This document shows, in pieces, positions 14,558-22,318 of a DNA stretch of 36,446 nt (within the stretch, counting starts at the first letter, position 1; each line of letters opens with the position of its first letter). A program made the translations under genes and the position numbers. The notes beneath the pieces are model-generated. The model was not told where the DNA came from. It made no database searches and was given only the letters and a program-made list of their open reading frames with translations. The DNA is taken from contig JBBTXG010000016.1 of the NCBI GenBank assembly GCA_038062375.1, positions 1-36,446 of the forward strand, written 5' to 3'. The DNA comes from JBBTXG01 sp038062375. Lineage in GTDB: Bacteria; Patescibacteriota; Minisyncoccia; Minisyncoccales; UBA10102.

Positions 14558-15787
14558 ATGGAAAAACTTGCGGAGGTTTTAGGAGTGTCCAAAGAGAAAC
14601 TCGAGGAATTGGAAATAGCGATGCAAAAAGCAGGCTTCATGCGGGTTCTTGATGGTGTTGCAAAAGAAAATAAAGAGTTGATTCAAAAGTCTTTGGAAGA
14701 ACTTAGCGTTAAGAATGAGAAACCAGAAGAGATAAAACAAGCTTTAGCCGAGAAAGTAAAAAAAGAGGAAGATATTCTGTATTCATTGATTGGAGTGTCG
14801 CGCGCAAATTTCGATTTTGAGAAAATAGCGAAAGCCGCAAGAGAGATTGCAACCGAGAGCACGGGTTTCTTCTTAAAAAAAGAATATGCCAAAGAAATTT
14901 TGAGACAGCGTCCTCCAGAAGCTACGATGAGTTATTTGGGGTATACCAACGTGGAGGAAATGCTCAACAAAGAAGACATAGGAGATGTCTTCAGCGCTCT
15001 TCGATTTACCCAAACAGATGAGTGGATGCACGAAACATTTGAGGTAGCGTATACCAAATTTACTCCTGACGATTTCGAGCATCGGCCTATTGAATTGCGA
15101 GTATTGGGTCCGCGATGGAAAGAAATCGCACAAAAGTATGTGGCAAAGAAGCACCATAATGTCAGCCATCTCAAGGAGTTCGGGATTATTTTCTTGAATC
15201 CCATTGCGCAAACAGAGCCCGGAAAATTTTTAAGAGACTTTGCATTGCTCTTGCACTATTTCCACGAAGTTTCTTTCTATAGTAAACTCTTTGAACGATA
15301 TTCCTCAATGCCTGATTTCAATCAAAAATTCATCTCTCTTTTGAGGGGCGACGTAAAAGAAGTAACGAAGTCTGAACGAGAAGAGTGGTTGATTGTTCAA
15401 AGATATCTCTGGAAAGAGAATCCGCGAGATCCTCGTTTGTTTCTTCCAAGAGTAAATCCTGAGGCACTCCATTGGCGAAAAGCTCAAAAAGACTTGGTGG
15501 AATTTGGGAAGAGATCAAAAGAATCTGGACTGGAATTTTGGGATGATTTGGACGCAGGAGCTGGGATGTTCGAGGGCGAATTGATCAGCTTTGATATGGA
15601 GGATAATGCAATGCGAGTGGCTGCTCTTGGCGATGGGAGGCAAGAAAACTTCTTTTATCACCAAAGAGAGGCGCTGTGGAATAAAATTTTTGCAGCGTAT
15701 GGTGGAGGATACGATAGACTTGAGCAATACATTAGAGAAAATATGGACAAGGGGGTGATAAATCTTCAAAAGGAAAAGGTTCTCTAA
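14558..15787 (+). CDS. Conserved-looking cytoplasmic protein of unknown function (409 aa)
   Basis: It begins MEKLAEVLGVSKEKLEELE; there is no signal peptide or membrane helix. The first ~110 residues are helical and charged. The middle has DEWMHETFEVAYTKFTPDDF, HRPIELRVLGPRWKEIAQKY and HHNVSHLKEFGIIFLNP. The C-terminus has FWDDLDAGAGMFEGELISFD and QREALWNKIFAAYGG. I recall similar C-terminal patterns in CPR proteins of unknown function, but can name no family. The conserved-looking Trp, His and acidic residues could suit an enzyme. The first 18 nt are duplicated at 9077. Confidence 0.65.
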   Translation: MEKLAEVLGVSKEKLEELEIAMQKAGFMRVLDGVAKENKELIQKSLEELSVKNEKPEEIKQALAEKVKKEEDILYSLIGVSRANFDFEKIAKAAREIATESTGFFLKKEYAKEILRQRPPEATMSYLGYTNVEEMLNKEDIGDVFSALRFTQTDEWMHETFEVAYTKFTPDDFEHRPIELRVLGPRWKEIAQKYVAKKHHNVSHLKEFGIIFLNPIAQTEPGKFLRDFALLLHYFHEVSFYSKLFERYSSMPDFNQKFISLLRGDVKEVTKSEREEWLIVQRYLWKENPRDPRLFLPRVNPEALHWRKAQKDLVEFGKRSKESGLEFWDDLDAGAGMFEGELISFDMEDNAMRVAALGDGRQENFFYHQREALWNKIFAAYGGGYDRLEQYIRENMDKGVINLQKEKVL

Positions 15788-15801
15788 GATATATCCATCG
15801 T

Positions 15802-16767
15802 ATGGCATACAGATTGGTATTTATAACAAGGAAAATCCCACAGAAAGGAGTTGAATTGCTCAAAAAATCTGGATTTCAGGTTATCGTCGGCTCGCAGGCA
15901 AAAAATCTTACACGAAAGGAAATTATGAAGAAAGCAAGGGGCGTAGACGCCTTGCTTTGTTTGCTTAGCGATAAGATTGATGGGGAGGTGATGGATGCAA
16001 TAGGGCCGCAGTTGAGGGTCATTGCAAATTACGCAGCAGGGGTGGACAACATTGATCTCCAAGCAGCAAAAGAGAGAAATATCATTGTCGCGAGTACTCC
16101 CGATGTTGTAACGGGGGCGGTAGCAGAGCATACGATAGCTTTGATGCTTGCGATGGCAAAGAGAGTGGTGGAGACTGATCGTTTCATAAGATCTGGAAGA
16201 TTTAAAGGGTGGCAGCCAGAACTCTTTTTAGGGACAGAACTTCAAGGAAAAGTTCTCGGAATTGTAGGGTGTGGCAGAATAGGATTAGAGGTAGGAAAGA
16301 AAGCATATATGGGGTTTGGGATGCAGATAAGATATTACGATAAAGCTCCGCGAGAGGAAGCCGAGAAGACCTGCGGAGCAGTTCCAGTTTCTCTCGCGGA
16401 ACTTTTGAGAAAATCAGATGTGGTGAGTTTGCACGTTCCCTTGCTCTCTTCCACTCATCATCTGATTGGAGAAAAGGAACTGAAAATGATGAAGAAAAGT
16501 GCGTATCTCATCAATACCGCGAGAGGAGCAGTAGTTGACGAAAAGGCGCTCGTGAAAGCATTGCAAAACAGCTGGATTGCAGGGGCGGCGCTTGACGTGT
16601 TCGAAAACGAGCCGAGACTAACCCCCGGTCTTACAAAACTCGAAAATGTAGTCTTCACTCCCCATATTGCCTCTGCAACCAAGGAGACCCGTGAAAGAAT
16701 GGCAGAGCTCGCAGCAAAAAACATTATCGCGGCATTATCAAGCGAGATTCCGCGAGACTTTGTATGA
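15802..16767 (+). CDS. D-isomer-specific 2-hydroxyacid dehydrogenase
   Basis: NAD-dependent reduction of a 2-keto acid to the D-hydroxy acid (glyoxylate/hydroxypyruvate/pyruvate type), 321 residues. The N-terminal catalytic domain carries NYAAGVDNIDL. The Rossmann motif GIVGCGRIG starts near 152, and an Asp at the end of the second strand (YYDKAP) favours NAD over NADP. Catalytic Arg (NTARGAVVDE, ~239), Glu (DVFENEP, ~267) and His (TPHIASAT, ~286) are all present. The closest subgroup by eye is glyoxylate reductase (GyaR); D-lactate dehydrogenase is possible. A TAAGAT at 15785-15790 precedes the ATG by 11 nt. Its stop overlaps dprA. Confidence 0.9.
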   Translation: MAYRLVFITRKIPQKGVELLKKSGFQVIVGSQAKNLTRKEIMKKARGVDALLCLLSDKIDGEVMDAIGPQLRVIANYAAGVDNIDLQAAKERNIIVASTPDVVTGAVAEHTIALMLAMAKRVVETDRFIRSGRFKGWQPELFLGTELQGKVLGIVGCGRIGLEVGKKAYMGFGMQIRYYDKAPREEAEKTCGAVPVSLAELLRKSDVVSLHVPLLSSTHHLIGEKELKMMKKSAYLINTARGAVVDEKALVKALQNSWIAGAALDVFENEPRLTPGLTKLENVVFTPHIASATKETRERMAELAAKNIIAALSSEIPRDFV

Positions 16768-17660
16768 TGAATACGAATGTCATTGCGAAAGAAGATGAAC
16801 TTTATCCAAGATTGCTGAAAGAAATAAAAGACGCGCCAAAGAAACTGTATTACAAAGGACGTTGGGATGTTTGCCTTTTTGAAGCATGTTTGGCAGTGGT
16901 GGGAACAAGAAGAATGACAACATACGGCAAGCGAGTTTGCGAGGAGTTGGTAGGAGAGATTGCGTCAGCTGGAATCACCATTGTTTCTGGATTTATGTAT
17001 GGCATAGATGCAACTGGCCACCAAGCAGCTCTGCGCGCGGGAGGAAAGACGATCGCCGTGATGCCTTGCGGGATTGAGCGCATTCACCCCGAATATCAGA
17101 AAGAGTTGTATGAGGAAATTTTGGAATGCGGCGGGCTCGCGATTTCAGAATATGAAGGAAACTTACTTCCCGCTTTGTGGACATACCCCAAACGAAATCG
17201 CATTGTTGCTGGATTGTCCCAAGCAACAGTAGTTATAGAAGCCGGAGAGAAGAGTGGTTCTTTAATCACTGCAAATTTTGCGAGGATGTATGGGAGGAAG
17301 CTTTTTGCAGTGCCAGGCCCTATCACAAGCGTTGTTTCTCAAGGGACGTTGGGACTGCTAGGAGAAGGAGCAACAGTGGTGAAGAGCGCAGATACAATTC
17401 TGGAGTATTATCGCTCGATTGGGGTTTCTTTTTCGGGGAACGCGCACAAAGAATTTTCCCCTCACGCTGATTCCGGCCAAGCGCAAGATGCCTCAACACT
17501 AGAACAGCGTATTCTCGAGCATCTGCGGAGAGAATCTATGGAACTCGATGTTCTTTCGCGCACTATCGGTGTCCCCGCAGCACAGCTTGGCGCCACGCTC
17601 TCTTTGATGCAGCTCAATGGCTTCATCACCGAAGAATCTGGAAAGTATTATGTGAGGTGA
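16764..17660 (+). CDS. dprA: DNA-processing protein DprA
   Basis: Loads RecA onto incoming single strands during natural transformation. The 298 residues have the DprA Rossmann fold: VVGTRRMTTYGKRVCEEL (45-62), SGFMYGIDATGHQAAL, the SEYEG...YPKRNRIVAGLS core, and VIEAGEKSGSLITANFA. A C-terminal winged-helix module (~240-298) ends GFITEESGKYYV. The start overlaps the upstream stop (ATGA); two ATGs in a row make the exact start uncertain by one codon. With comM and yraN downstream, it forms the competence and DNA-handling part of the window. Confidence 0.95.
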   Translation: MMNTNVIAKEDELYPRLLKEIKDAPKKLYYKGRWDVCLFEACLAVVGTRRMTTYGKRVCEELVGEIASAGITIVSGFMYGIDATGHQAALRAGGKTIAVMPCGIERIHPEYQKELYEEILECGGLAISEYEGNLLPALWTYPKRNRIVAGLSQATVVIEAGEKSGSLITANFARMYGRKLFAVPGPITSVVSQGTLGLLGEGATVVKSADTILEYYRSIGVSFSGNAHKEFSPHADSGQAQDASTLEQRILEHLRRESMELDVLSRTIGVPAAQLGATLSLMQLNGFITEESGKYYVR

Positions 17661-17671
17661 AGTGTTCAAAA

Positions 17672-17750
17672 GTAACTGCTCACTGAATATGCTACGAAGG
17701 GCTCCCCTCAGAGGTTCCTGCCTCGCCAGAGAAAGTCAGTAAGCAGTTAC
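17672..17750. repeat. Intergenic inverted-repeat element, copy 2
   Basis: Terminal arms GTAACTGCTCACTG (17672-17685) and CAGTAAGCAGTTAC (17737-17750) pair with one mismatch around a GC-rich core. The left end shares GTAACTGCTCAC exactly with copy 1 at 6738 and 18 of 20 nt with the copy at 36383. It lies between dprA and the comM promoter and has no coding capacity. Confidence 0.7.
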
Positions 17751-17760
17751 GTCAGGGGGC

Positions 17761-17790
17761 TTGGACAAAGGGAATATTTTTTGATATTCT
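17761..17790 (+). promoter_or_regulatory. Promoter for comM
   Basis: TTGGAC (17761-17766), an 18-nt spacer and TATTCT (17785-17790), with only 6 nt before the ATG at 17797. Transcription should begin at the start codon itself. Confidence 0.55.
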
Positions 17791-17796
17791 GGACTC

Positions 17797-19341
17797 ATGT
17801 TGATCAAGGTTCCATCAGCTTCCCACTTTGGATTGGATTCGATTGGTGTGGACGTGGAAATTAATGTGGCAAACAGAGGACTGCCAGGATTTGACATTGT
17901 TGGTCTTCCCGATAAAGCGGTAGATGAAAGTCGAGAAAGGGTGCGAACCGCAATTGGAAACTCCGGCATTGAATTTCCTCAAAAAAGAATTACGGTGAAC
18001 TTGGCTCCTGCGGATATTCCCAAAGAAGGGTCATTTTATGATGTGCCCATTGCAGTAGGAATTTTAGCGGCCACCCTTCAGTTTGATATTCCCCCCAAAA
18101 GCTTATTTTTTGGTGAGCTTTCACTCGACGGTTCCCTGCGCCACACCAAAGGCGCCTTGCTGTTTGCGCTTTTTGCGAGACAAGCTGGTTTCACGAACGT
18201 GTTTGTGCCGAGTCATTCTGCAAACGAAGCCGCAATTGTGGAAGGAATCCAGGTCTATCCGACAGAAACACTTCGGCAGATGGTAGATCACTTGAGAGGA
18301 GAGGAAGAAATTGTTCCGGTGAGCGATGAGGAAAGAAAAGAGGGAACGCAAGAGCATGCATGGATTGCAGAGTTTGATATGGGAGAAGTTTTTGGACAAG
18401 AAAAAGCAAAGCGAGCAATGGAAATTGCGGCGGCGGGCGGACATAATATTTTGATGGTCGGAAGTCCGGGATCCGGAAAAACGATGATGGCGCGAGCGCT
18501 CCCCGGCATTCTTCCGCAGCTTTCAAACGAGGAATCTTTTGAAGTAACAAAAATATATTCTGCCGCAGGGATTATTCCTCCCGGAGGTTCTCTCATTCGC
18601 ACGAGACCCTTTCGAGCACCCCATCACACCATTTCACAAATAGGAATTACGGGAGGAGGGACCAAACCCCAACCCGGAGAAATCACCCTTTCTCATCGAG
18701 GGGTGTTGTTTCTCGACGAATTTAATGAATTTCCTCGGTCTGTTCTGGAGGCATTGCGCCAGCCCTTGGAAGACGGCACGGTAACAATTTCTCGAAGCAG
18801 AGAACGGGTAACATATCCCTGCCGCTTCATGCTTGTTGCTTCGGCAAATCCCTGTCCTTGCGGGTATTTGAACCATTCCAAAAAACAGTGTAGCTGTTCT
18901 CCCCGAGAGATTCAGCGCTATCGAAAGCGCGTTTCAGGGCCAATGCTCGATCGCATTGATCTCCATGTGGAGGTTTCTGATGTGGATCCTCGAGAGTTGA
19001 TGGACGATGAGCATGCGAGAAAATTTGTGGAGTCTTCGGATGCGGTTCGCGAGCGGGTGATGGGAGCAAGAGAAATTCAGCAAGAGCGGTTTTGCCATGA
19101 TGGTATCCACACGAACGCCGAGATGAGGAATGTCCATGTGAAGAAGTACTGCAAGTTACGGGGAGAGGCCCAGCAGATTTTAACGAAAGCCGCATTTACT
19201 TTTCATCTCTCTGCGAGAGCCTATTTTAAGATTATCAAGATCGCGAGAACTATTGCAGATTTAGGAGGTGTGCAAGAAATCGATGGAGGAGATATCGCAG
19301 AAGCCCTTCAGTATCGCTCGAAAATCTATGATGCTGTCTAA
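17797..19341 (+). CDS. comM: ComM/YifB family Mg-chelatase-like AAA+ ATPase
   Basis: Hexameric helicase that promotes branch migration of incoming DNA during transformation. At 514 residues it is full length. The N-terminal ChlI/Lon-like domain has GLPGFDIVGLPDKAV-type sequence and GELSLDGSLR. Walker A MVGSPGSGKTMMAR lies near 220-233, Walker B GVLFLDEFNEFP near 305-316, then the ASANPCPCG motif. The C-terminal Mg_chelatase_C domain has ARAYFKIIKIARTIADL. It has its own promoter, with the 79-bp inverted-repeat element between it and dprA. Confidence 0.95.
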   Translation: MLIKVPSASHFGLDSIGVDVEINVANRGLPGFDIVGLPDKAVDESRERVRTAIGNSGIEFPQKRITVNLAPADIPKEGSFYDVPIAVGILAATLQFDIPPKSLFFGELSLDGSLRHTKGALLFALFARQAGFTNVFVPSHSANEAAIVEGIQVYPTETLRQMVDHLRGEEEIVPVSDEERKEGTQEHAWIAEFDMGEVFGQEKAKRAMEIAAAGGHNILMVGSPGSGKTMMARALPGILPQLSNEESFEVTKIYSAAGIIPPGGSLIRTRPFRAPHHTISQIGITGGGTKPQPGEITLSHRGVLFLDEFNEFPRSVLEALRQPLEDGTVTISRSRERVTYPCRFMLVASANPCPCGYLNHSKKQCSCSPREIQRYRKRVSGPMLDRIDLHVEVSDVDPRELMDDEHARKFVESSDAVRERVMGAREIQQERFCHDGIHTNAEMRNVHVKKYCKLRGEAQQILTKAAFTFHLSARAYFKIIKIARTIADLGGVQEIDGGDIAEALQYRSKIYDAV

Positions 19342-19744
19342 ATTTTTCTCCCTTTTTCCGCAGAGAGGCAAGAAAGCAATACTTCCCTTGAGCAAAAAAG
19401 ATACCGGGAAGATTGGAGAAAATCTTGCAAGGAGGTATCTGGAAAAACGCGGGTACAAAATCATCGAGCAGAATTGGAGCACCCGTTATGGAGAAATTGA
19501 CATTGTCGCAGAAAATAAAGATTGCGTTGCTCTTGTGGAAGTGAGAACAAAGGTAGGAGAGCAATTCGGCACGCCAGAGGAAACGCTGAATTATACCAAA
19601 ATGCAAAAGGTGCTTGGGAACGCCCTTGCGTATATGGGAAGGAAAAGAACGCTAAAGCCCTATCGTATTGATGCAGTGTGCGTGGTGCTCGATGAAAGCC
19701 GTAACCTCCAGCGCATCAACCACTACGAAAATATTGTCGGATAA
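19328..19744 (+). CDS. yraN: YraN/UPF0102 family nuclease-like protein
   Basis: PD-(D/E)XK-fold family, often next to dprA or comM and thought to act in DNA processing. Motifs are GENLARRYLEKRGYKIIEQN, then YGEIDIVAEN and VALVEVRTK, which carry the E, D and E-x-K-type residues (the Lys position is Arg-Thr-Lys here). The C-terminal RIDAVCVVL strand is present. I chose the ATG at 19328 (or 19331), overlapping comM by 11-14 nt. A longer frame back to 19268 would overlap comM by 74 nt and adds nothing family-like. Confidence 0.88.
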   Translation: MMLSKFFSLFPQRGKKAILPLSKKDTGKIGENLARRYLEKRGYKIIEQNWSTRYGEIDIVAENKDCVALVEVRTKVGEQFGTPEETLNYTKMQKVLGNALAYMGRKRTLKPYRIDAVCVVLDESRNLQRINHYENIVG

Positions 19745-19763
19745 AGGTAATCAAGTCTTCCTT

Positions 19764-19806
19764 GCCCTGAACCGTGTTCGCCTACGGCGGACTCTAGTTC
19801 AGAGGC
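19764..19806. repeat. Nested hairpin between yraN and mntA
   Basis: The outer stem is GCCCTGAAC (19764-19772) with GTTCAGAGGC (19797-19806), one bulge. The inner stem is GTTCGCC (19776-19782) with GGCGGAC (19786-19792), 7 bp with one G-T pair and a TAC loop. No T-run follows, so it is more likely a palindromic repeat than a terminator. Confidence 0.6.
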
Positions 19807-19844
19807 ACATTTCGGTTTATGGAGTAATATGCTAGGATATCAAT

Positions 19845-20153
19845 ATGAGATTGGAGCATTACGATACGGAAAAATTAAAAAAGGAAATTCTCTCCATCCT
19901 CGGAAAGCACTTGAATTTGAGCGAATATCGAGCGTTTTTTTTTGGATCAAGAGTAAACGGAAGGGAAGATGAACGGTCTGATATTGATGTTGGTATTGAG
20001 GGATCGCGCCCCGTACCTTCAATAGCAATGCTCGAGATTCAGGAAGAAATGGAAAATCTTCCTACCTTATATAAAATCGATCTTGTTGATTTTTCCGATG
20101 TAAGCGAGAAATTCAAGAAAGTCGCAAAACAGCATATTGAAGTGATCACGTGA
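19845..20153 (+). CDS. mntA: MntA-like nucleotidyltransferase antitoxin
   Basis: Minimal nucleotidyltransferase, 102 residues. FFGSRVNGREDERSDIDVGI gives the GS-x10-D-x-D active site that binds metal and ATP, with a third carboxylate expected in KIDLVDF. In characterised pairs MntA neutralises its HEPN partner by transferring AMP to a Tyr near the HEPN active site. TAGGAT at 19833-19838 is 6 nt before the ATG. Its TGA overlaps a GTG start of the partner gene (GTGA), the usual coupled arrangement. Confidence 0.88.
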   Translation: MRLEHYDTEKLKKEILSILGKHLNLSEYRAFFFGSRVNGREDERSDIDVGIEGSRPVPSIAMLEIQEEMENLPTLYKIDLVDFSDVSEKFKKVAKQHIEVIT

Positions 20154-20560
20154 AGGTTATGACAACATTGGAATCAGTATTCGAAGACTATCAAAAGTCT
20201 GTGCAACGGTTACACGAGGCATTGCAACAACCGAAGAATGCGTTTATTCGAGACTCCGCGATTCAGCGCTTTGAGATTGCTTTTGAGCTTGCGTGGAAAA
20301 CAGTAAAGACTTTTGCAGAAGTATATCACAATGTACGATGCGTTTCACCCCAAACTTGTTTTAGGGAGGCGTTTGGACTCGGGCTGATTGAATACGACGA
20401 GGGATGGATCGAGCTTGCACGAATTCGCAATCTTACCGTCCATACCTATAAGGAAGAACTTGCCGAAAAGCTCTACGGAGAGTTCCCGCGTGCATTGCAA
20501 AAGTTTCAGGAGTTGGAGAAAGCAATACGTGAGCGAATCGGAAAAGGAGAAAACACCTAA
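20150..20560 (+). CDS. hepT: HepT-like HEPN toxin (nucleotidyltransferase substrate-binding type)
   Basis: All-helical HEPN protein of about 136 residues, probably an RNase toxin paired with the preceding MntA. It carries RNLTVHTY at 93-100, which is the R-x4-H-x-Y motif: Arg93 and His98 are the expected RNase residues and Tyr100 the AMPylation target. FEIAFELAWKTVK near 41-53 is typical of the NTase_sub_bind type. GTG at 20150 gives a GTGA overlap; ATG at 20159 is the alternative start. The next gene's ATG follows its stop directly. Confidence 0.87.
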   Translation: MKVMTTLESVFEDYQKSVQRLHEALQQPKNAFIRDSAIQRFEIAFELAWKTVKTFAEVYHNVRCVSPQTCFREAFGLGLIEYDEGWIELARIRNLTVHTYKEELAEKLYGEFPRALQKFQELEKAIRERIGKGENT

Positions 20561-21244
20561 ATGTTCCAAGACTTCAAATCAGAAATTAGACTATTCCTCA
20601 TCGTTGCTACCATCGCCGTCATCCTCACCGCCGGCGGGATTTTGGTGTTGAAAACAATACAACCCGCGCCAGTGACGCAAGTTCCCCAGCCTACCTCAAC
20701 GCCTTCACCCGAGCCACAAGCAATTAACAATCAGCAATCAGCAATTGATACATCAGATTGGCAAACCTACCGCACCGAGGGCCCTTCGCTCTCTGGAGCT
20801 ACGGAGCCCCAAGGCGAGTTTGGGTTTGAGGTGAGGTATCCAGGAGAGTGGAATGTCACTGGGAAAAGGGAAAATATCAGAATTTTTGGAGAAGAACATA
20901 CTATTGCCGAGGAAAAATGCAAACAAAACGAACAAAAGTTACTTGAGAGTGGGGTGAACTTTGGACCGACTGGATGCCGATTCGGCATATTTATGACTAT
21001 TCTTAGGGAAGAGGATATTGTCCAACAATATGATGTATGGACTCCCTATATTCTTCCAAGTATAAAGGAGGCATTCATGCTCAATCGGGACTATCTTGCC
21101 CCTCACTTTGCAGTAGCAGTCCCCTTGCAATTCAACAAAGATAAGTATATTCTCATTGAATTTTATTTTACTGAAGTTAACCTTTCGCAACAAAACAAAG
21201 AACTTGTGGACCAAATCCTCTCCACGTTTCGGTTTGTGGAGTGA
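20561..21244 (+). CDS. Membrane-anchored surface protein with DTSDWQTY domain
   Basis: 227 residues. A helix at ~9-30 is followed by a Thr/Pro/Gln linker and DTSDWQTYRTE, the GPSLSGATEPQG insert, then FGFEVRYPGEW and an alpha/beta domain ending STFRFVE, just as in the first half of the 13181 protein. It lacks that protein's C-terminal half. Two Cys (near residues 122 and 141) may pair. It starts directly after hepT, so it may be co-transcribed with the toxin-antitoxin pair, perhaps by chance. Confidence 0.7.
   Translation: MFQDFKSEIRLFLIVATIAVILTAGGILVLKTIQPAPVTQVPQPTSTPSPEPQAINNQQSAIDTSDWQTYRTEGPSLSGATEPQGEFGFEVRYPGEWNVTGKRENIRIFGEEHTIAEEKCKQNEQKLLESGVNFGPTGCRFGIFMTILREEDIVQQYDVWTPYILPSIKEAFMLNRDYLAPHFAVAVPLQFNKDKYILIEFYFTEVNLSQQNKELVDQILSTFRFVE
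20756..20844 (+). repeat. 89-bp intragenic repeat, copy B
   Basis: Matches 13382-13470 at 88 of 89 positions, in the same reading frame of a paralogous gene. The flanking nucleotides differ even where the protein is the same (DTS upstream), which marks the block edges sharply. Confidence 0.85.
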
Positions 21245-21260
21245 GTGAAGATACAAAGCT

Positions 21261-22238
21261 ATGGAGCAAGCGATACGGAATTTTCCAAAACAATTTCAGT
21301 GGGAGCCAGTGATCGAGAACGAGGGGAATCTTGCGCGCACGGGCATGTATCTCTTATGCGGCATGGGAGGGTCGCATTTGCAAGGGGATATTTTGCAGAG
21401 CGTAGATCCTTCGGTTGGTTTGACCTTGTGGCAGGATTATGGATTGCCATCTTGGTCCGAGAGAAAATTGAAAGAGACACTGATCATCGCAAGCTCATAT
21501 TCGGGGAATACAGAGGAGACCATAAGCGCGTTTGAGGAGGCAATTCAAAAAGGGTATCCTGTTGCAGCTATTTCGACTGGAGGTGAGGTGCTTAGCCGGG
21601 CTAAGCACTACGGGGTTCCGTATATCCAGATACCTGACACGAGAATCCAACCGCGATCCGCGCTTGGGTTTGCATTCAAAGCATTGATAAAGATGGTTGG
21701 GAGAGAGGATTTGGCAAGGCAGGCAGCAGAGCTTGCGCAGCGATTGCAAGCGCGTATGCGAGAATTAGAGGAACAAGGAAAGACGCTTGCAGAAAAACTC
21801 AAGGGGTACATTCCTGTTGTGTATGCCTCCAATCGCAATCACTCTGTTGCGTACAATTGGAAGATTAAGTTCAGTGAAACGGGCAAGATTCCCGCATTTT
21901 CTAACGTATTCCCAGAGCTCAACCACAACGAGATGAACGGTTTTGATGTTTCAGATTCCACGCGAGAACTCTGCGGGAAGTTTCATTTTATCCTATTGAA
22001 AGATGCCGATGATCAGCCAAAAATTCAAAAACGCATGGAGATCGTTGAAAGATTGTATCGAGAGAGAAAATTGCCTGTGACTTCGGTACAACTTCAAGGA
22101 TCGTCAGTGCTCGAAAAAGTATTTTCATCGCTTTTGCTTGCCGACTGGGCAGCATATGATATCGCTTTACACTACAAGCGCGAGCCCGAGCAAGTAGCCA
22201 TGGTAGAGGAGTTCAAAAAACTTATTGCCGAGAAATAA
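21261..22238 (+). CDS. Bifunctional phosphoglucose/phosphomannose isomerase (SIS family)
   Basis: Interconverts glucose- or mannose-6-phosphate with fructose-6-phosphate. The 325 residues are typical of the archaeal/bacterial PGI/PMI family: LLCGMGGSHLQGDIL (31-45), SSYSGNTEETISAFEEAI, a short helical linker, and in the bact-PGI_C domain AFSNVFPELNHNEMNGF with the catalytic Glu and His. With rpiB, rpe and transketolase it feeds the fructose-6-phosphate pool. The start is ATG 21261, 16 nt after the preceding stop; another frame from 21245 is a shadow. Confidence 0.9.
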   Translation: MEQAIRNFPKQFQWEPVIENEGNLARTGMYLLCGMGGSHLQGDILQSVDPSVGLTLWQDYGLPSWSERKLKETLIIASSYSGNTEETISAFEEAIQKGYPVAAISTGGEVLSRAKHYGVPYIQIPDTRIQPRSALGFAFKALIKMVGREDLARQAAELAQRLQARMRELEEQGKTLAEKLKGYIPVVYASNRNHSVAYNWKIKFSETGKIPAFSNVFPELNHNEMNGFDVSDSTRELCGKFHFILLKDADDQPKIQKRMEIVERLYRERKLPVTSVQLQGSSVLEKVFSSLLLADWAAYDIALHYKREPEQVAMVEEFKKLIAEK

Positions 22239-22318
22239 ACGCTCTCTTCTTTGTGATACAATAGGAGTAATATAAACAAAAGGTCGTTTAGGTTAATGAG
22301 ACAAAAGAATACATATAT

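Noticed and set aside
21588..21608. Perfect 9-bp inverted repeat (GTGCTTAGC / GCTAAGCAC) in the PGI/PMI gene
   Set aside because: It encodes an ordinary part of the protein (VLSRAKH), occurs once and has no T-run; probably chance.
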